From positions 1-64,000 of the forward strand of contig JAAEMK010000557.1 of assembly GCA_024225635.1 (NCBI GenBank): DNA of 64,000 bases. The letters are read 5' to 3'. The notes beneath the pieces are model-generated. The model had not been told where the DNA came from, did not search any database, and saw only the letters and a program-made list of their open reading frames with translations. Source of the DNA: Desulfobacteraceae bacterium (GTDB taxonomy: Bacteria; Desulfobacterota; Desulfobacteria; Desulfobacterales; Desulfobacteraceae). The translations under genes and the position numbers were made by a program. Of this stretch, positions 55,638 to 63,344 are shown piece after piece; the stretch's first letter is position 1, and every line of letters begins with the position of its first letter.

Positions 55638-56074
55638 TAAAGGAATTTACGCCTGTGATTCTTGCGTTCTGCTGTAACTATTGAGGGTATTCAGCCGCGG
55701 ACCTGGCAGGTTCCATGAGGTTGAAGTGCCCGGCGGATTTCAGGATCATCCGTCTTCCCTGTACCGGAAAAATTGATCTGATTCATATGCTCAGGGCCTT
55801 TGAGCGGGGGGCGGACGGCGTTTACGTGGTGGGATGCATGGAGGGGGACTGCCATTTCAACACCGGCAATTTCAGGGCAAGGAAGCGGGTGGAACAGGCC
55901 GCCCGTCTCCTGGATGCCATCGGTGTCGGGGGCGAGAGGGTTCAGATGTACAATCTGTCCTCCGGCGAGGGGCCTTTGTTTGCAAAGTACGCCAATGAGA
56001 TGGACCAGCGGATACGGGAGCTTGGGCCATCCCCCATCAGGGAGGCGATACGGAAACGGAAACTGGCCGCATAG
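55634..56074 (+). CDS. mvhD: MvhD-like iron-sulfur subunit with selenocysteine
   Basis: A 146-residue MvhD/FrhD-type protein. UGA at 55682-55684 encodes residue 17 in FCCNY-U-GYSAADLAG, where homologs have Cys. More ligands are in RLKCP, RLPCTGKID and VGCMEGDCHFNTGN. It links a hydrogenase or dehydrogenase to HdrA by a 2Fe-2S or 4Fe-4S centre. Its start overlaps the hdrA stop (ATGA). Without UGA readthrough it would be a 16-residue stub, so readthrough is required. Confidence 0.92.
55699..55714 (+). promoter_or_regulatory. bSECIS element of mvhD
   Basis: A short stem 55699-55704 with 55708-55714 has one bulged U, and the loop GGC starts 20 nt after the UGA. A bulged U and a G-rich apical loop are typical of bacterial SECIS. 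Confidence 0.7.
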
Positions 56075-56079
56075 GAAAC

Positions 56080-56129
56080 GGGGTCAGGCTTGGCTTATCA
56101 GCTTATTGCCAGTCAGTCAGCCTGACGCC
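56080..56129. repeat. Degenerate REP-like palindrome inside the operon
   Basis: A shortened relative of the GGGGTCAGGCTT element with imperfect right arm, placed in the only real gap (87 bp) of the operon, between mvhD and metV. Its hairpin could affect mRNA ends and relative expression. Confidence 0.7.
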
Positions 56130-56161
56130 GTTTTAACTGCTAACAAAAAGAGGTCATCCAG

Positions 56162-56830
56162 ATGATAATAGCCGATAAAAAGCCCATTCAAGAGATCATT
56201 GACCAGGTCAAGGATTACCAGCGGATACTTGTCCTTGGATGCAACGAGTGTGTCACCGTGTGCGAGGCCGGGGGAAAGAAGGAGGTGGAAATCCTGGCTT
56301 CCGTGCTCCGGATGCACTTTCTCAAGGAGGGACAGGAGCGGAAGATCGATGAGCGGACCCTGGAGCGCCAGTGCGACCACGAGTACCTCGAGGAGATCCG
56401 GGACGTGATCGACCAGTACGATGCCGTTCTCTCCCTTGCCTGCGGGGTGGGGGTTCAGTTTACCGCGGAAAAATACCTCTCCACGCCGGTGCTGCCCGGG
56501 GTGAATACCTGTTTTTTGGGCGCCAATGAGCAGCGGGGCATGTGGACGGAACGGTGCCAGGCCTGCGGCGAGTGCGTGCTGGCAAGGACGGCCGGCATCT
56601 GCCCTGTCTCGAGGTGCGCCAAAAGGATCATGAACGGTCCCTGCGGCGGTTCCACCAAGGGCAAGTGTGAAATCAACCCTGAGCTTGACTGCGCATGGCA
56701 GTTGATCATCGACCGGCTGAAGGCCCTTGGCCGGATGGAGGATTACGAAATCGTGGCTCCCATCAAGGATTGGTCGACTGAACGGGCAGGGGGGCCCCGG
56801 AAAGTGGTAAGGGAGGATGTTCAGGTATGA
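56162..56830 (+). CDS. metV: MetV, zinc/FeS partner of methylenetetrahydrofolate reductase
   Basis: A 222-residue protein of the MTHFR C-terminal (MetV) type. Cysteine motifs: LGCNECVTVCEAGGKKEV, CGVGVQF, CQACGECVLARTAGICPVSRC and MNGPCGGSTKGKCEINPELDC. In acetogens MetV is the iron-sulfur partner of MetF. AGAGGT precedes the ATG. Its stop overlaps the second metF start. A paralog starts at 63753. Confidence 0.9.
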   Translation: MIIADKKPIQEIIDQVKDYQRILVLGCNECVTVCEAGGKKEVEILASVLRMHFLKEGQERKIDERTLERQCDHEYLEEIRDVIDQYDAVLSLACGVGVQFTAEKYLSTPVLPGVNTCFLGANEQRGMWTERCQACGECVLARTAGICPVSRCAKRIMNGPCGGSTKGKCEINPELDCAWQLIIDRLKALGRMEDYEIVAPIKDWSTERAGGPRKVVREDVQV

Positions 56831-57756
56831 GCTTAAAAACACCGAGTAGACTGGAAAAGGTTTTGAAGCAGGGCAATCTTGCCGTGACCAGCGAGTGCGG
56901 TCCCCCCCGGGGCAGCGATCCTGCGGCCGTCACCTCAAAGGGCGCCTTGATCAAGGATCATGTGGATGCCGTCAATATCACGGACAACCAGACCTCCATG
57001 ACCAGGATGAGCTCCCTTGCCGCCTGTATCCATCTCAAGCAGATGGGGATCGAACCGGTGCTCCAGATGGTGACCCGGGACCGGAACCGCATCGCCCTCC
57101 AGAGCGATATCCTGGGGGCCGCAAGTTTTGATATCCACAACATGCTTTGCCTGTCCGGGGATCACCAGAGCTTCGGGGACTGTGCCCAGGGCCAGAATGT
57201 TCACGACCTCGACTCCATGCAGCTCATTCAGACGGTCCGGCTAATGCGGGACGAGGGTAAGTTCCTTGGGGGGGATGATATCAAGCGGCCGCCGAAGATG
57301 TTTGTGGGGGCCGCGGCCAATCCCTTTGCCGATCCCTTTGAGATCCGGGTGCCAAGGCTTGCCAAAAAGGTGGCCTGCGGTGTGGAGTTCATCCAGACCC
57401 AGTGCATCTACAACCTGGACAAGTTCGAACTCTGGATGGAGGGGGTCAGGGAACGGGGGCTTGACGAGAAAGTGTTCATCATGGCCGGGATGACCCCCAT
57501 GAAGTCAGCCGGGATGGCAAAGTTCATGAAAAACCGGGTGCCGGGAATGGATGTCCCGGACGAGATTATCCAGCGTCTCTCAGGGGTGCCCAAGGACAAG
57601 CAGCCCCAGGAGGGGATCGATATCTGTGTTGAGGCCATCGAGCGCCTCAGGGAGTGTAAGGGCGTGGCCGGTTTCCACATCATGGCCATCGAGTGGGAGG
57701 AGAAGGTCCCCGAGATCGTCGAACGGAGCGGACTCTATCCCAGGCCCCAGGTGTAG
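56827..57756 (+). CDS. metF: Methylenetetrahydrofolate reductase (second MetF)
   Basis: A 309-residue MetF-family TIM barrel. It shows SECGPPRGSDPAAV near the start, MVTRDRNRIALQSDILGA, LCLSGDHQSFGD and EFIQTQCIYNLDKFELWM. It differs clearly from the first MetF, for example in having GDH where that has GEDP. It is coupled to metV by ATGA overlap, the order seen in MetV-MetF complexes of acetogens, so this copy is the better candidate for the catalytic subunit. Confidence 0.92.
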   Translation: MSLKTPSRLEKVLKQGNLAVTSECGPPRGSDPAAVTSKGALIKDHVDAVNITDNQTSMTRMSSLAACIHLKQMGIEPVLQMVTRDRNRIALQSDILGAASFDIHNMLCLSGDHQSFGDCAQGQNVHDLDSMQLIQTVRLMRDEGKFLGGDDIKRPPKMFVGAAANPFADPFEIRVPRLAKKVACGVEFIQTQCIYNLDKFELWMEGVRERGLDEKVFIMAGMTPMKSAGMAKFMKNRVPGMDVPDEIIQRLSGVPKDKQPQEGIDICVEAIERLRECKGVAGFHIMAIEWEEKVPEIVERSGLYPRPQV

Positions 57757-57781
57757 GTCGATTTTCAGGCCGAGGTTAACG

Positions 57782-57823
57782 GGTGACATTTTTTGTCAGG
57801 TTCGGGTGACAAAAAATGTCACC
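57782..57823. repeat. Perfect 17-bp inverted repeat (GTGACATTTTTTGTCA type)
   Basis: Arms 57782-57798 and 57807-57823 are exact reverse complements with an 8-bp loop; each arm is itself nearly palindromic. It lies 26 bp after metF and could also end transcription, though no T-run follows. Confidence 0.8.
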
Positions 57824-57945
57824 TTTGCCCCTGTCCCCCCATGGTGTTTTCTTTCTTGATCCTTTGAAACAGCTGTTATTTCAGATTTTTAAATCTTCAC
57901 ATGGCTATTGCACATTTATTGCATTGGTTGTAGACTATGTAGCCG

Positions 57946-58008
57946 TCATGGAGGACACGAAGCACATGAAGCGTCCATGAACTTCATGTGCTTCATGCTC
58001 TTCATGGT
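57946..58008. repeat. Imperfect hairpin with CTTCATGNN nonamers
   Basis: CTTCATGTG, CTTCATGCT and CTTCATGGT lie in a row (57982-58008); the left arm (57946-57971) is their imperfect reverse complement. The same nonamers occur at 44013 and, scattered, near 61756-61820. Confidence 0.75.
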
Positions 58009-58049
58009 AAAAAAGAGTATGATTAAGCCAGGGGATCAAAGGAGACAAA

Positions 58050-58403
58050 ATGGGTTTATCAGTCAACAGCAGCGCATCGGCACTCAAGGCATTGGGAACC
58101 AAGATGGCGGTATCCGCCAACAACGTTGCCAATGTCAATTCGGATGATTTCAAAAAGAGCCGGGCTCTTGTTACCGAAGGGGATAACGGCGGTGTCAAGG
58201 TGGATATCTCAAAGGTCGCCACCGAAGGGCCCCTTGTCACGGAAACCTTTAACAACGAAAAGGTTCAAAGGGAACTCTCCAACACGGATATTGCCGAAGA
58301 GTTTACCCAGCAGATCTTTACCCAGTACGGCTTTGAAGCCAACACCAAGACCATCCGGACCCAGGACGAGATGCTGGGAACCGTTATCGATATCATAGCT
58401 TGA
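58050..58403 (+). CDS. FlgC/FlgG-like flagellar basal-body rod protein, orphan
   Basis: A 117-residue protein with the N-terminal rod motif (ALGTKMAVSANNVANVNSDD) and the C-terminal Flg_bbr_C helix (LSNTDIAEEFTQQIF, then TKTIRTQDEMLGTVIDI). These ends form coiled coils in rod and hook proteins. It is shorter than FlgC and has nearly no middle domain. No flagellar gene is nearby. ATG at 58050 with GGAGAC upstream. Confidence 0.82.
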   Translation: MGLSVNSSASALKALGTKMAVSANNVANVNSDDFKKSRALVTEGDNGGVKVDISKVATEGPLVTETFNNEKVQRELSNTDIAEEFTQQIFTQYGFEANTKTIRTQDEMLGTVIDIIA

Positions 58404-58424
58404 TTCCAATCTCCGGCCCCGGGG

Positions 58425-59936
58425 TCAAATGATCCCGGCGGTCCCGGTTACAGGTTTCAGGGGCAGGATCACCGTAAAGGTCGTGCCCTGGTTCTCCTGG
58501 CTCTCCACATCTATGTAGCCGTTCATGGAGTCGACGATTCCCTTGACAATGGGAAGCCCGAGGCCTGTTCCGGTTATGTACCGCGTCTTTTCGTTCTTTA
58601 CCCGATAGAACCGGTCAAAGATCTTGTCCATGTATTTTGCAGGGATACCAAATCCGGTGTCCTCCACCGAGACCCTGATGTTGTTGCCGGTTACGTCGGC
58701 GTTCACCCGGATTGCTCCCCCTTCCGGGGTGTAGTTGATGGCATTGGAGATGAGGTTGCCGAACACGCTTTCCAGGGCCATGAGATCGCCTTTGATGGGC
58801 GGCATGGGGGTGTCCGGGGTTGTGACCGTCAGGGTCTGGTTCTTTGCCGTGGTTCTTGATTCCATGAACTCTCCGATGGATTTTAACAGATCGTCCACCT
58901 GGACGGGCTTGAGTTCCCTGCCTCCCATTCCAGCTTCGATCCGGGAGAGGTCCAGGAGGTCTCCGATGGTTGAAATGAGGCCGCCGGTTTTTTCCCTGGC
59001 CCGGGAGAGCATGTATTTGTCATCCTGTCCGATGGATTCCCCCACGTCGCCCATGACCATCTTGATCTGTTCATGGATGGTGGATAGGGGGGATCTCAGT
59101 TCATGTGACACCTTTGCCACAAATTCCGACTTGAGTTCCTCCAGTGCCTTCATTGTGGTGATATCCATGATGTTGACAACGGTTCCCATGCATTCCTTCC
59201 GCTCCCCGAGCACGGGTCTGCAGCGGACCAGGAGGTGGGTTTCGTTATTGATCTTGATCTCCTTTGACGGGATATCGGTATAGTCTATGTACCGTCCCCT
59301 GGAGATGTCCATTACAAGTGAGCAGAGTTCCGGGTCGGCCACATAGTCGCTGATGGGGCCGCCGGGGGGTGTTTGGGGGTCCAGGTGGAGATGGGTGTAA
59401 CAGGCCTGGTTGAGAAGGACCACCCGGCCGTCGCTGCCGGTGACCAGAACTCCGTTGGGCAGGGATTCCAGGATGGTATGAATTCGGCTCTGTTCCGTGT
59501 TGAGATCCGCCAGGGTTCTCTTGCGTTCCCGCTCCATGGCTTCCCGTTCGATCTTCAGCTTCAGGGTCTCGTTGGCGCGGGTGATCAACAGGCGGAGCTG
59601 GTCCGGTTTATAGGGCTTGGGAATGAAATCGTAGGCTCCCATTTTCATGGCCTGGATGGCGGTCTCCACCGTGGCATACCCGGTGATTACGATGACGATG
59701 ATTCCCAGGTCCATGGCCATGATCTCCTCCAGGACCTCCATACCGTCCATGCCGGGCATTTTCATGTCCAACAGTACAATGCCCGGCATCTCGGTTTTGA
59801 GTATTTCCAGTCCCTCTTCCCCCCGCTCGGCCAGGAACACCTCGTAGTCCATCCTCTTCAGGATGCGTTGGGCCCCCACCCTGAGGCTCAGTTCGTCATC
59901 GATTACCACTATTTTTCCGGGGTTTAGTCGTTCCAC
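58425..59936 (-). CDS. Receiver-PAS-histidine kinase
   Basis: A 503-residue hybrid with the receiver at the N-terminus (about 1-120: VIDDELS, LLDMKMPGMDG, KPYKPDQL), a PAS domain (about 155-265), HisKA (SHELRSPLSTIHEQIKM) and HATPase (DTGFGIPAKYMDKIFDRFYRV, GTGLGLPIVKG). It probably takes phosphate from another kinase or is modulated by it. GTG start at 59936, GGAGG upstream. Partner unknown. Confidence 0.9.
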   Translation of the reverse strand: MERLNPGKIVVIDDELSLRVGAQRILKRMDYEVFLAERGEEGLEILKTEMPGIVLLDMKMPGMDGMEVLEEIMAMDLGIIVIVITGYATVETAIQAMKMGAYDFIPKPYKPDQLRLLITRANETLKLKIEREAMERERKRTLADLNTEQSRIHTILESLPNGVLVTGSDGRVVLLNQACYTHLHLDPQTPPGGPISDYVADPELCSLVMDISRGRYIDYTDIPSKEIKINNETHLLVRCRPVLGERKECMGTVVNIMDITTMKALEELKSEFVAKVSHELRSPLSTIHEQIKMVMGDVGESIGQDDKYMLSRAREKTGGLISTIGDLLDLSRIEAGMGGRELKPVQVDDLLKSIGEFMESRTTAKNQTLTVTTPDTPMPPIKGDLMALESVFGNLISNAINYTPEGGAIRVNADVTGNNIRVSVEDTGFGIPAKYMDKIFDRFYRVKNEKTRYITGTGLGLPIVKGIVDSMNGYIDVESQENQGTTFTVILPLKPVTGTAGII

Positions 59937-59981
59937 CTGCCATGCCTCCGATACATTTTTTGCTATAAAGCTCTATAGCTT

Positions 59982-60095
59982 TCACTGGATTCTAAATCCA
60001 ATGGGGGTATCTCCCAAAGCATAATTCTCGGTCAAAAATTTAACCAATATATTATGCGCTCCTACCAAGTCTCTATCTGCCATTGACCCACCTAA
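59982..60095 (-). pseudogene. tnpB: TnpB (IS200/IS605 OrfB) C-terminal relic
   Basis: A 37-codon open remnant on the minus strand translates to a typical TnpB tail with MADRDLVGAHNILVKFLT; the DRD holds the last RuvC-type aspartate. The rest of the gene is gone (in-frame stop just upstream). A 6-bp hairpin AAAGCT/AGCTTT (59967-59982) overlaps the stop codon, as the right end of such elements does. A REP palindrome begins 9 bp away. Too short to work. Confidence 0.8.
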
Positions 60096-60103
60096 TTAAG
60101 CTC

Positions 60104-60177
60104 GGGGTCAGGCTTAGCTTATTGAGGGTGTTTTGGAAAGTCTGTCATTTTGTTGTCAATAAGCTAAGCCTGACCCC
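60104..60177. repeat. REP-like palindrome, loop subtype with TGTTTTGGAAA
   Basis: Perfect arms starting GGGGTCAGGCTTAGCTTATT, with a loop that resembles those of the copies at 61057 and 61188. Lies upstream of nothing coding on its side: between the tnpB relic and the end of the shikimate dehydrogenase-like gene. Confidence 0.88.
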
Positions 60178-60206
60178 ATTTGACCCCGTTTGTTCGTTTG
60201 CTTTAT

Positions 60207-61019
60207 TTACGTGTCAAGGGCCTTGATGAATTCACCGGCCTCAACATCGATCCGTGTCCAGAGCAGGAGGGTGCGCCGCGCCGAGTGGGCAAGGGGGGTG
60301 AGCCCGTTGATGAACGGGATTCCCCTGGATCTCGCGAGTTTTTCCCAGAAGTTGTTTTTATGGCCGTAGTTCAGGTCCAGCACGAGTTCGCACTCCTTTA
60401 TGTCGAGCTTCTCTATAATGGAGGCGAACTCCGGGGCCTCTTCCGGGCTTGAGGCGCTTGACGCGTTGATCACGATGTTTGCGCCACAGGGCATTGTGGC
60501 AAGATCCTTGAGGGGGACCGTCTCCCCGCCCAGGGTCGCGGTCAGGTTGTCAAGGTTCGCCTTGTAGCGGCCGGCGATCCTGACCTCCTCCGCCCTTAGC
60601 CAGTTGAGGATAAAGACCACCGCCTTGGCAGCGCCCTCGGCCCCGAAGATAAGGGCCCGTTTGCCTGCGGCATCAAAGCCTGCCTCCTCCAGGGTATCCA
60701 TGAATCCGATGGCGTTGGTGTTGTATCCCTTGAGAATGTTGTCGTTCCGGGTGACCGTGTTCACGGCCTGGATGATGTTGGCTCCCTCGCTCAGAACATC
60801 CATGTGGGGAAGGACCGATTCTTTGAAGGGGTCGCCGATGTTGGCGCCGTCGATGTTGAGAACCCGCAGGGCCTCCATGGCATGGCCTATCTTTTGCGGG
60901 TAGACCTTGAACGGCACGTACATCGCCCTGATGCCAATGCGCTTCATGACCCGGGAAAACATGGCCGGCGCCTTGGACCTGAATGCCTGCTCGTCACTTA
61001 CGATGGAGAAAACTTTCAT
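60207..61019 (-). CDS. Shikimate dehydrogenase-like protein, catalytic Asp replaced by Asn
   Basis: A 270-residue AroE-fold protein: substrate domain with GANIGDPFKESVLPHMD and AVNTVTRNDN, and an NADP-type fold with LIFGAEGAAKAVVFILN, ending with INGLTPLAHSARRTLLLWT. The Lys of the catalytic pair is kept (PFKE), but the Asp of the usual GxNTD motif is Asn (GYNTNAIGF, codon AAC), and the usual NVTxPxK segment is changed to NIGDPFK. It may act on another substrate or be slow. No aro genes are adjacent. Confidence 0.82.
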   Translation of the reverse strand: MKVFSIVSDEQAFRSKAPAMFSRVMKRIGIRAMYVPFKVYPQKIGHAMEALRVLNIDGANIGDPFKESVLPHMDVLSEGANIIQAVNTVTRNDNILKGYNTNAIGFMDTLEEAGFDAAGKRALIFGAEGAAKAVVFILNWLRAEEVRIAGRYKANLDNLTATLGGETVPLKDLATMPCGANIVINASSASSPEEAPEFASIIEKLDIKECELVLDLNYGHKNNFWEKLARSRGIPFINGLTPLAHSARRTLLLWTRIDVEAGEFIKALDT

Positions 61020-61056
61020 GGTTTTTCCAATTAACGGGGTCAGTTGTCGTATTTTC

Positions 61057-61130
61057 GGGGTCAGGCTTAGCTTATTGCGATTGTTTTGGAAAACTTGTCA
61101 TTATGCCGCCAATAAGCTAAGCCTGACCCC
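61057..61130. repeat. REP-like palindrome
   Basis: Perfect long arms (GGGGTCAGGCTTAGCTTATT and its complement) with the loop CGATTGTTTTGGAAAACTTG; nearly identical to the next copy 58 bp downstream. Confidence 0.9.
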
Positions 61131-61187
61131 ATTGGGTGTTATAGTTGGGGCAGTTGCCGTTTAGTCGGTGTCAGTTCTTGTTTTCTC

Positions 61188-61261
61188 GGGGACAGACTTA
61201 GCTTATTGCGACTGTTTTGGAAAACTTGCCATCATGCCGCCAATAAGCTAAGACTGACCCC
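61188..61261. repeat. REP-like palindrome, diverged left arm
   Basis: Same element as at 61057, but the left arm reads GGGGACAGACTTAGC, giving two stem mismatches. Loop almost identical. With the 60104 and 61057 copies, it brackets the shikimate dehydrogenase-like gene. Confidence 0.88.
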
Positions 61262-61285
61262 ATTTGCTGCATTTGCTCTGTGGGG

Positions 61286-61672
61286 TTATGAGACCAGGCT
61301 TTTAACGCTTTCGCTGATCTCTTCAGCCGAAGCCGGTTTGGGAAGATAATCCTCCGCTTCCATGCTCATGCCGTCGGCATGGGAGTAACGGGTGGAGCCC
61401 ACGTGGTCGGCCACCGCCGTGAGCATGACAATGGGAATGTCGCGATATTTTTCGTCAGCTTTCAGTTCCGCGCAAACCTCATAGCCGTCCTTTTCAGGCA
61501 TCATAACATCCAGGACAATGGCGTCATAGGAGGCTTCCTTGACTTTTTCCATGGCTTCCACACCATCATAGGCCACCTCGACCTCAAATCCTTCTTTTCT
61601 CAGGTTTGCCTGTACAATAGAAGCGAAATCAGGTTCGTCGTCAACAACAAGTATTCTTTTTTTGTCGTTCAT
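61286..61672 (-). CDS. Single-domain response regulator
   Basis: A 128-residue CheY-like receiver with the acidic pair in VVDDEPD, phosphoacceptor in IVLDVMMPEKDG, Thr in VMLTAV and Lys in YLPKPA. No output domain. It lies about 200 bp downstream of the PAS kinase on the same strand and is its likely partner. Confidence 0.92.
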   Translation of the reverse strand: MNDKKRILVVDDEPDFASIVQANLRKEGFEVEVAYDGVEAMEKVKEASYDAIVLDVMMPEKDGYEVCAELKADEKYRDIPIVMLTAVADHVGSTRYSHADGMSMEAEDYLPKPASAEEISESVKSLVS

Positions 61673-61868
61673 GCTAATGTCTCCCTGGTGAAAATGGTGA
61701 ATGATAAACTTTCAGCCCATACCATAAAATTAATGACAATTTAAAAGAGTGTTACCATGAAGTCCTGTTTGATTTTGCCATGAAGTCCGTTAATTATTTT
61801 TCCTTCGTTTTCTTCATGGTGGAGAATTTTATTCTATATAGATCGCACAGGCCCTGTCAACCGAAAAA

Positions 61869-63344
61869 TCACGATATCGCCGGGTTTTCCTTATCCGGGA
61901 TTTTCAGGGGGAGTTCCACGATAAACCGGGTTCCCCCCCGGCCCCTGTTCTCGGCCCGGAGCTTTCCGCCATGGCTTTCGATGATGCCATAGGCCATGCT
62001 CAGGCCGAGTCCGGTTCCTTTTCCTTGCTCCTTTGTGGTGAAAAAGGGTTCAAATATGGTTGAGATTATGACCGGATCGATCCCGGTGCCGGTGTCGGAA
62101 ATTTTGATCACAGCCATGGACCGGTCCTCGGAAAGCCGGGAGCGTATCCCAAGCTCCCCTTTGCCTTCCATGGCATCCGCCGCGTTGAGGATGATGTTCA
62201 TGAATACATGGTTGAGCTGCTGGCTGTCCGCAGGGATCTCCGGCAGGGTTTCGTCATAGTCTTCGATGATATTGATGTTTTGGAACAGGGACTGGTTTCT
62301 TAACAGAAATAAGGCTCTTGCTACGATTTCATTGATGTTCAAAAGCCTTACCTCCCGTTTCGTCTGCCTGGCAAATTCCAGGAGCTCCTTTACGATGGCG
62401 CTGCACCGCTCCGCATCCCGTTGAATGCTTTTCAGATCGTTTTGGGCGTCATCGGAAAGCTCGTGCTCCTCGAGCATGAGCTGGGTAAAGAGGGTGATGC
62501 CGCCCAGGGGGTTATTGAGCTGGTGGGCAACCCCTGCGGCAAGCTTTCCAAGGGAGGACATCTTTTCCGCCTGGAGCAGCTGGGTCCGGGTTTTCTCAAG
62601 TTCCGCCTCCATTCGCAAGGTTTCCGTCAGGTCGTGGAAAAAACCGATGGTCGCGATCTCCCTTTCGCCTTCGTAGACAATGGATGCGTTGAGACTGATG
62701 GGGGTGGTGCTGCCGTCTTTTTTAAGGGCACGCTGCTTGTAGGAGCGGATGATCCCTTTTCTGCCGTACCGGTCGCTCCGCATTGCCTCCATGATCACAC
62801 GGGCATCTCCCTTGGGGTAGAGATCCCGGATGTTAAGGTCGTTCAGGGCGTATTCCTTTGAATAACCGGTGATTTCGGCTGCCGCCCTGTTGAAGATGAG
62901 GATCGAGCCGGTCATGTCTGCCGCAATTACCCCGTCCACGGCGCTCAGGATGAGATTTCTCAGAAAGGCATTGGAGGTGAGGCGTTTTTCATCGGACACC
63001 TGGAGTGAGGGAAGATAGAAGTCCAGCACGACAATGGCGTTGGCTGAGTTGTCCGGATCCTCCATGGGATAGGCGTAGAGGCAGGAACTGCCGTTGTCGT
63101 TGATGTGGGGATGATTGAGGGACGGCTTTTTGGTTCGCTTGACCTCGTTTACCGGACAGTGGGGGCAGGGGGTCGGGCGGTGGAAGAGCGCCCGGTAGCA
63201 GAAATCTCCTTCGATCTCCCGTGAATAATCCAGGGAGATCCCAGGAGTCACCTTGGCGGCGAGTATCCTGTAGTCGTCGGAAATGACGATGATCTGCCGC
63301 TTGAGGGTCTCAATGGCCCTGATCAGGTAATCGTTGGTATCCAT
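61869..63344 (-). CDS. PAS sensor histidine kinase with Cys-rich N-terminal domain
   Basis: A 491-residue cytoplasmic kinase. The N-terminal part (about 1-125) is PAS-like and contains four cysteines (FCYRALFHRPTPCPHCPV, plus SSCLYAY), suggesting a metal, haem or redox sensor. A PAS/PAC pair follows (about 130-255), then HisKA with GVAHQLNNPLGGI and HATPase with DTGTGIDPVIISTIFEPFF and GTGLGLSMAYGI. GGAG precedes the ATG. It stands divergent to the second metV. Confidence 0.9.
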   Translation of the reverse strand: MDTNDYLIRAIETLKRQIIVISDDYRILAAKVTPGISLDYSREIEGDFCYRALFHRPTPCPHCPVNEVKRTKKPSLNHPHINDNGSSCLYAYPMEDPDNSANAIVVLDFYLPSLQVSDEKRLTSNAFLRNLILSAVDGVIAADMTGSILIFNRAAAEITGYSKEYALNDLNIRDLYPKGDARVIMEAMRSDRYGRKGIIRSYKQRALKKDGSTTPISLNASIVYEGEREIATIGFFHDLTETLRMEAELEKTRTQLLQAEKMSSLGKLAAGVAHQLNNPLGGITLFTQLMLEEHELSDDAQNDLKSIQRDAERCSAIVKELLEFARQTKREVRLLNINEIVARALFLLRNQSLFQNINIIEDYDETLPEIPADSQQLNHVFMNIILNAADAMEGKGELGIRSRLSEDRSMAVIKISDTGTGIDPVIISTIFEPFFTTKEQGKGTGLGLSMAYGIIESHGGKLRAENRGRGGTRFIVELPLKIPDKENPAIS

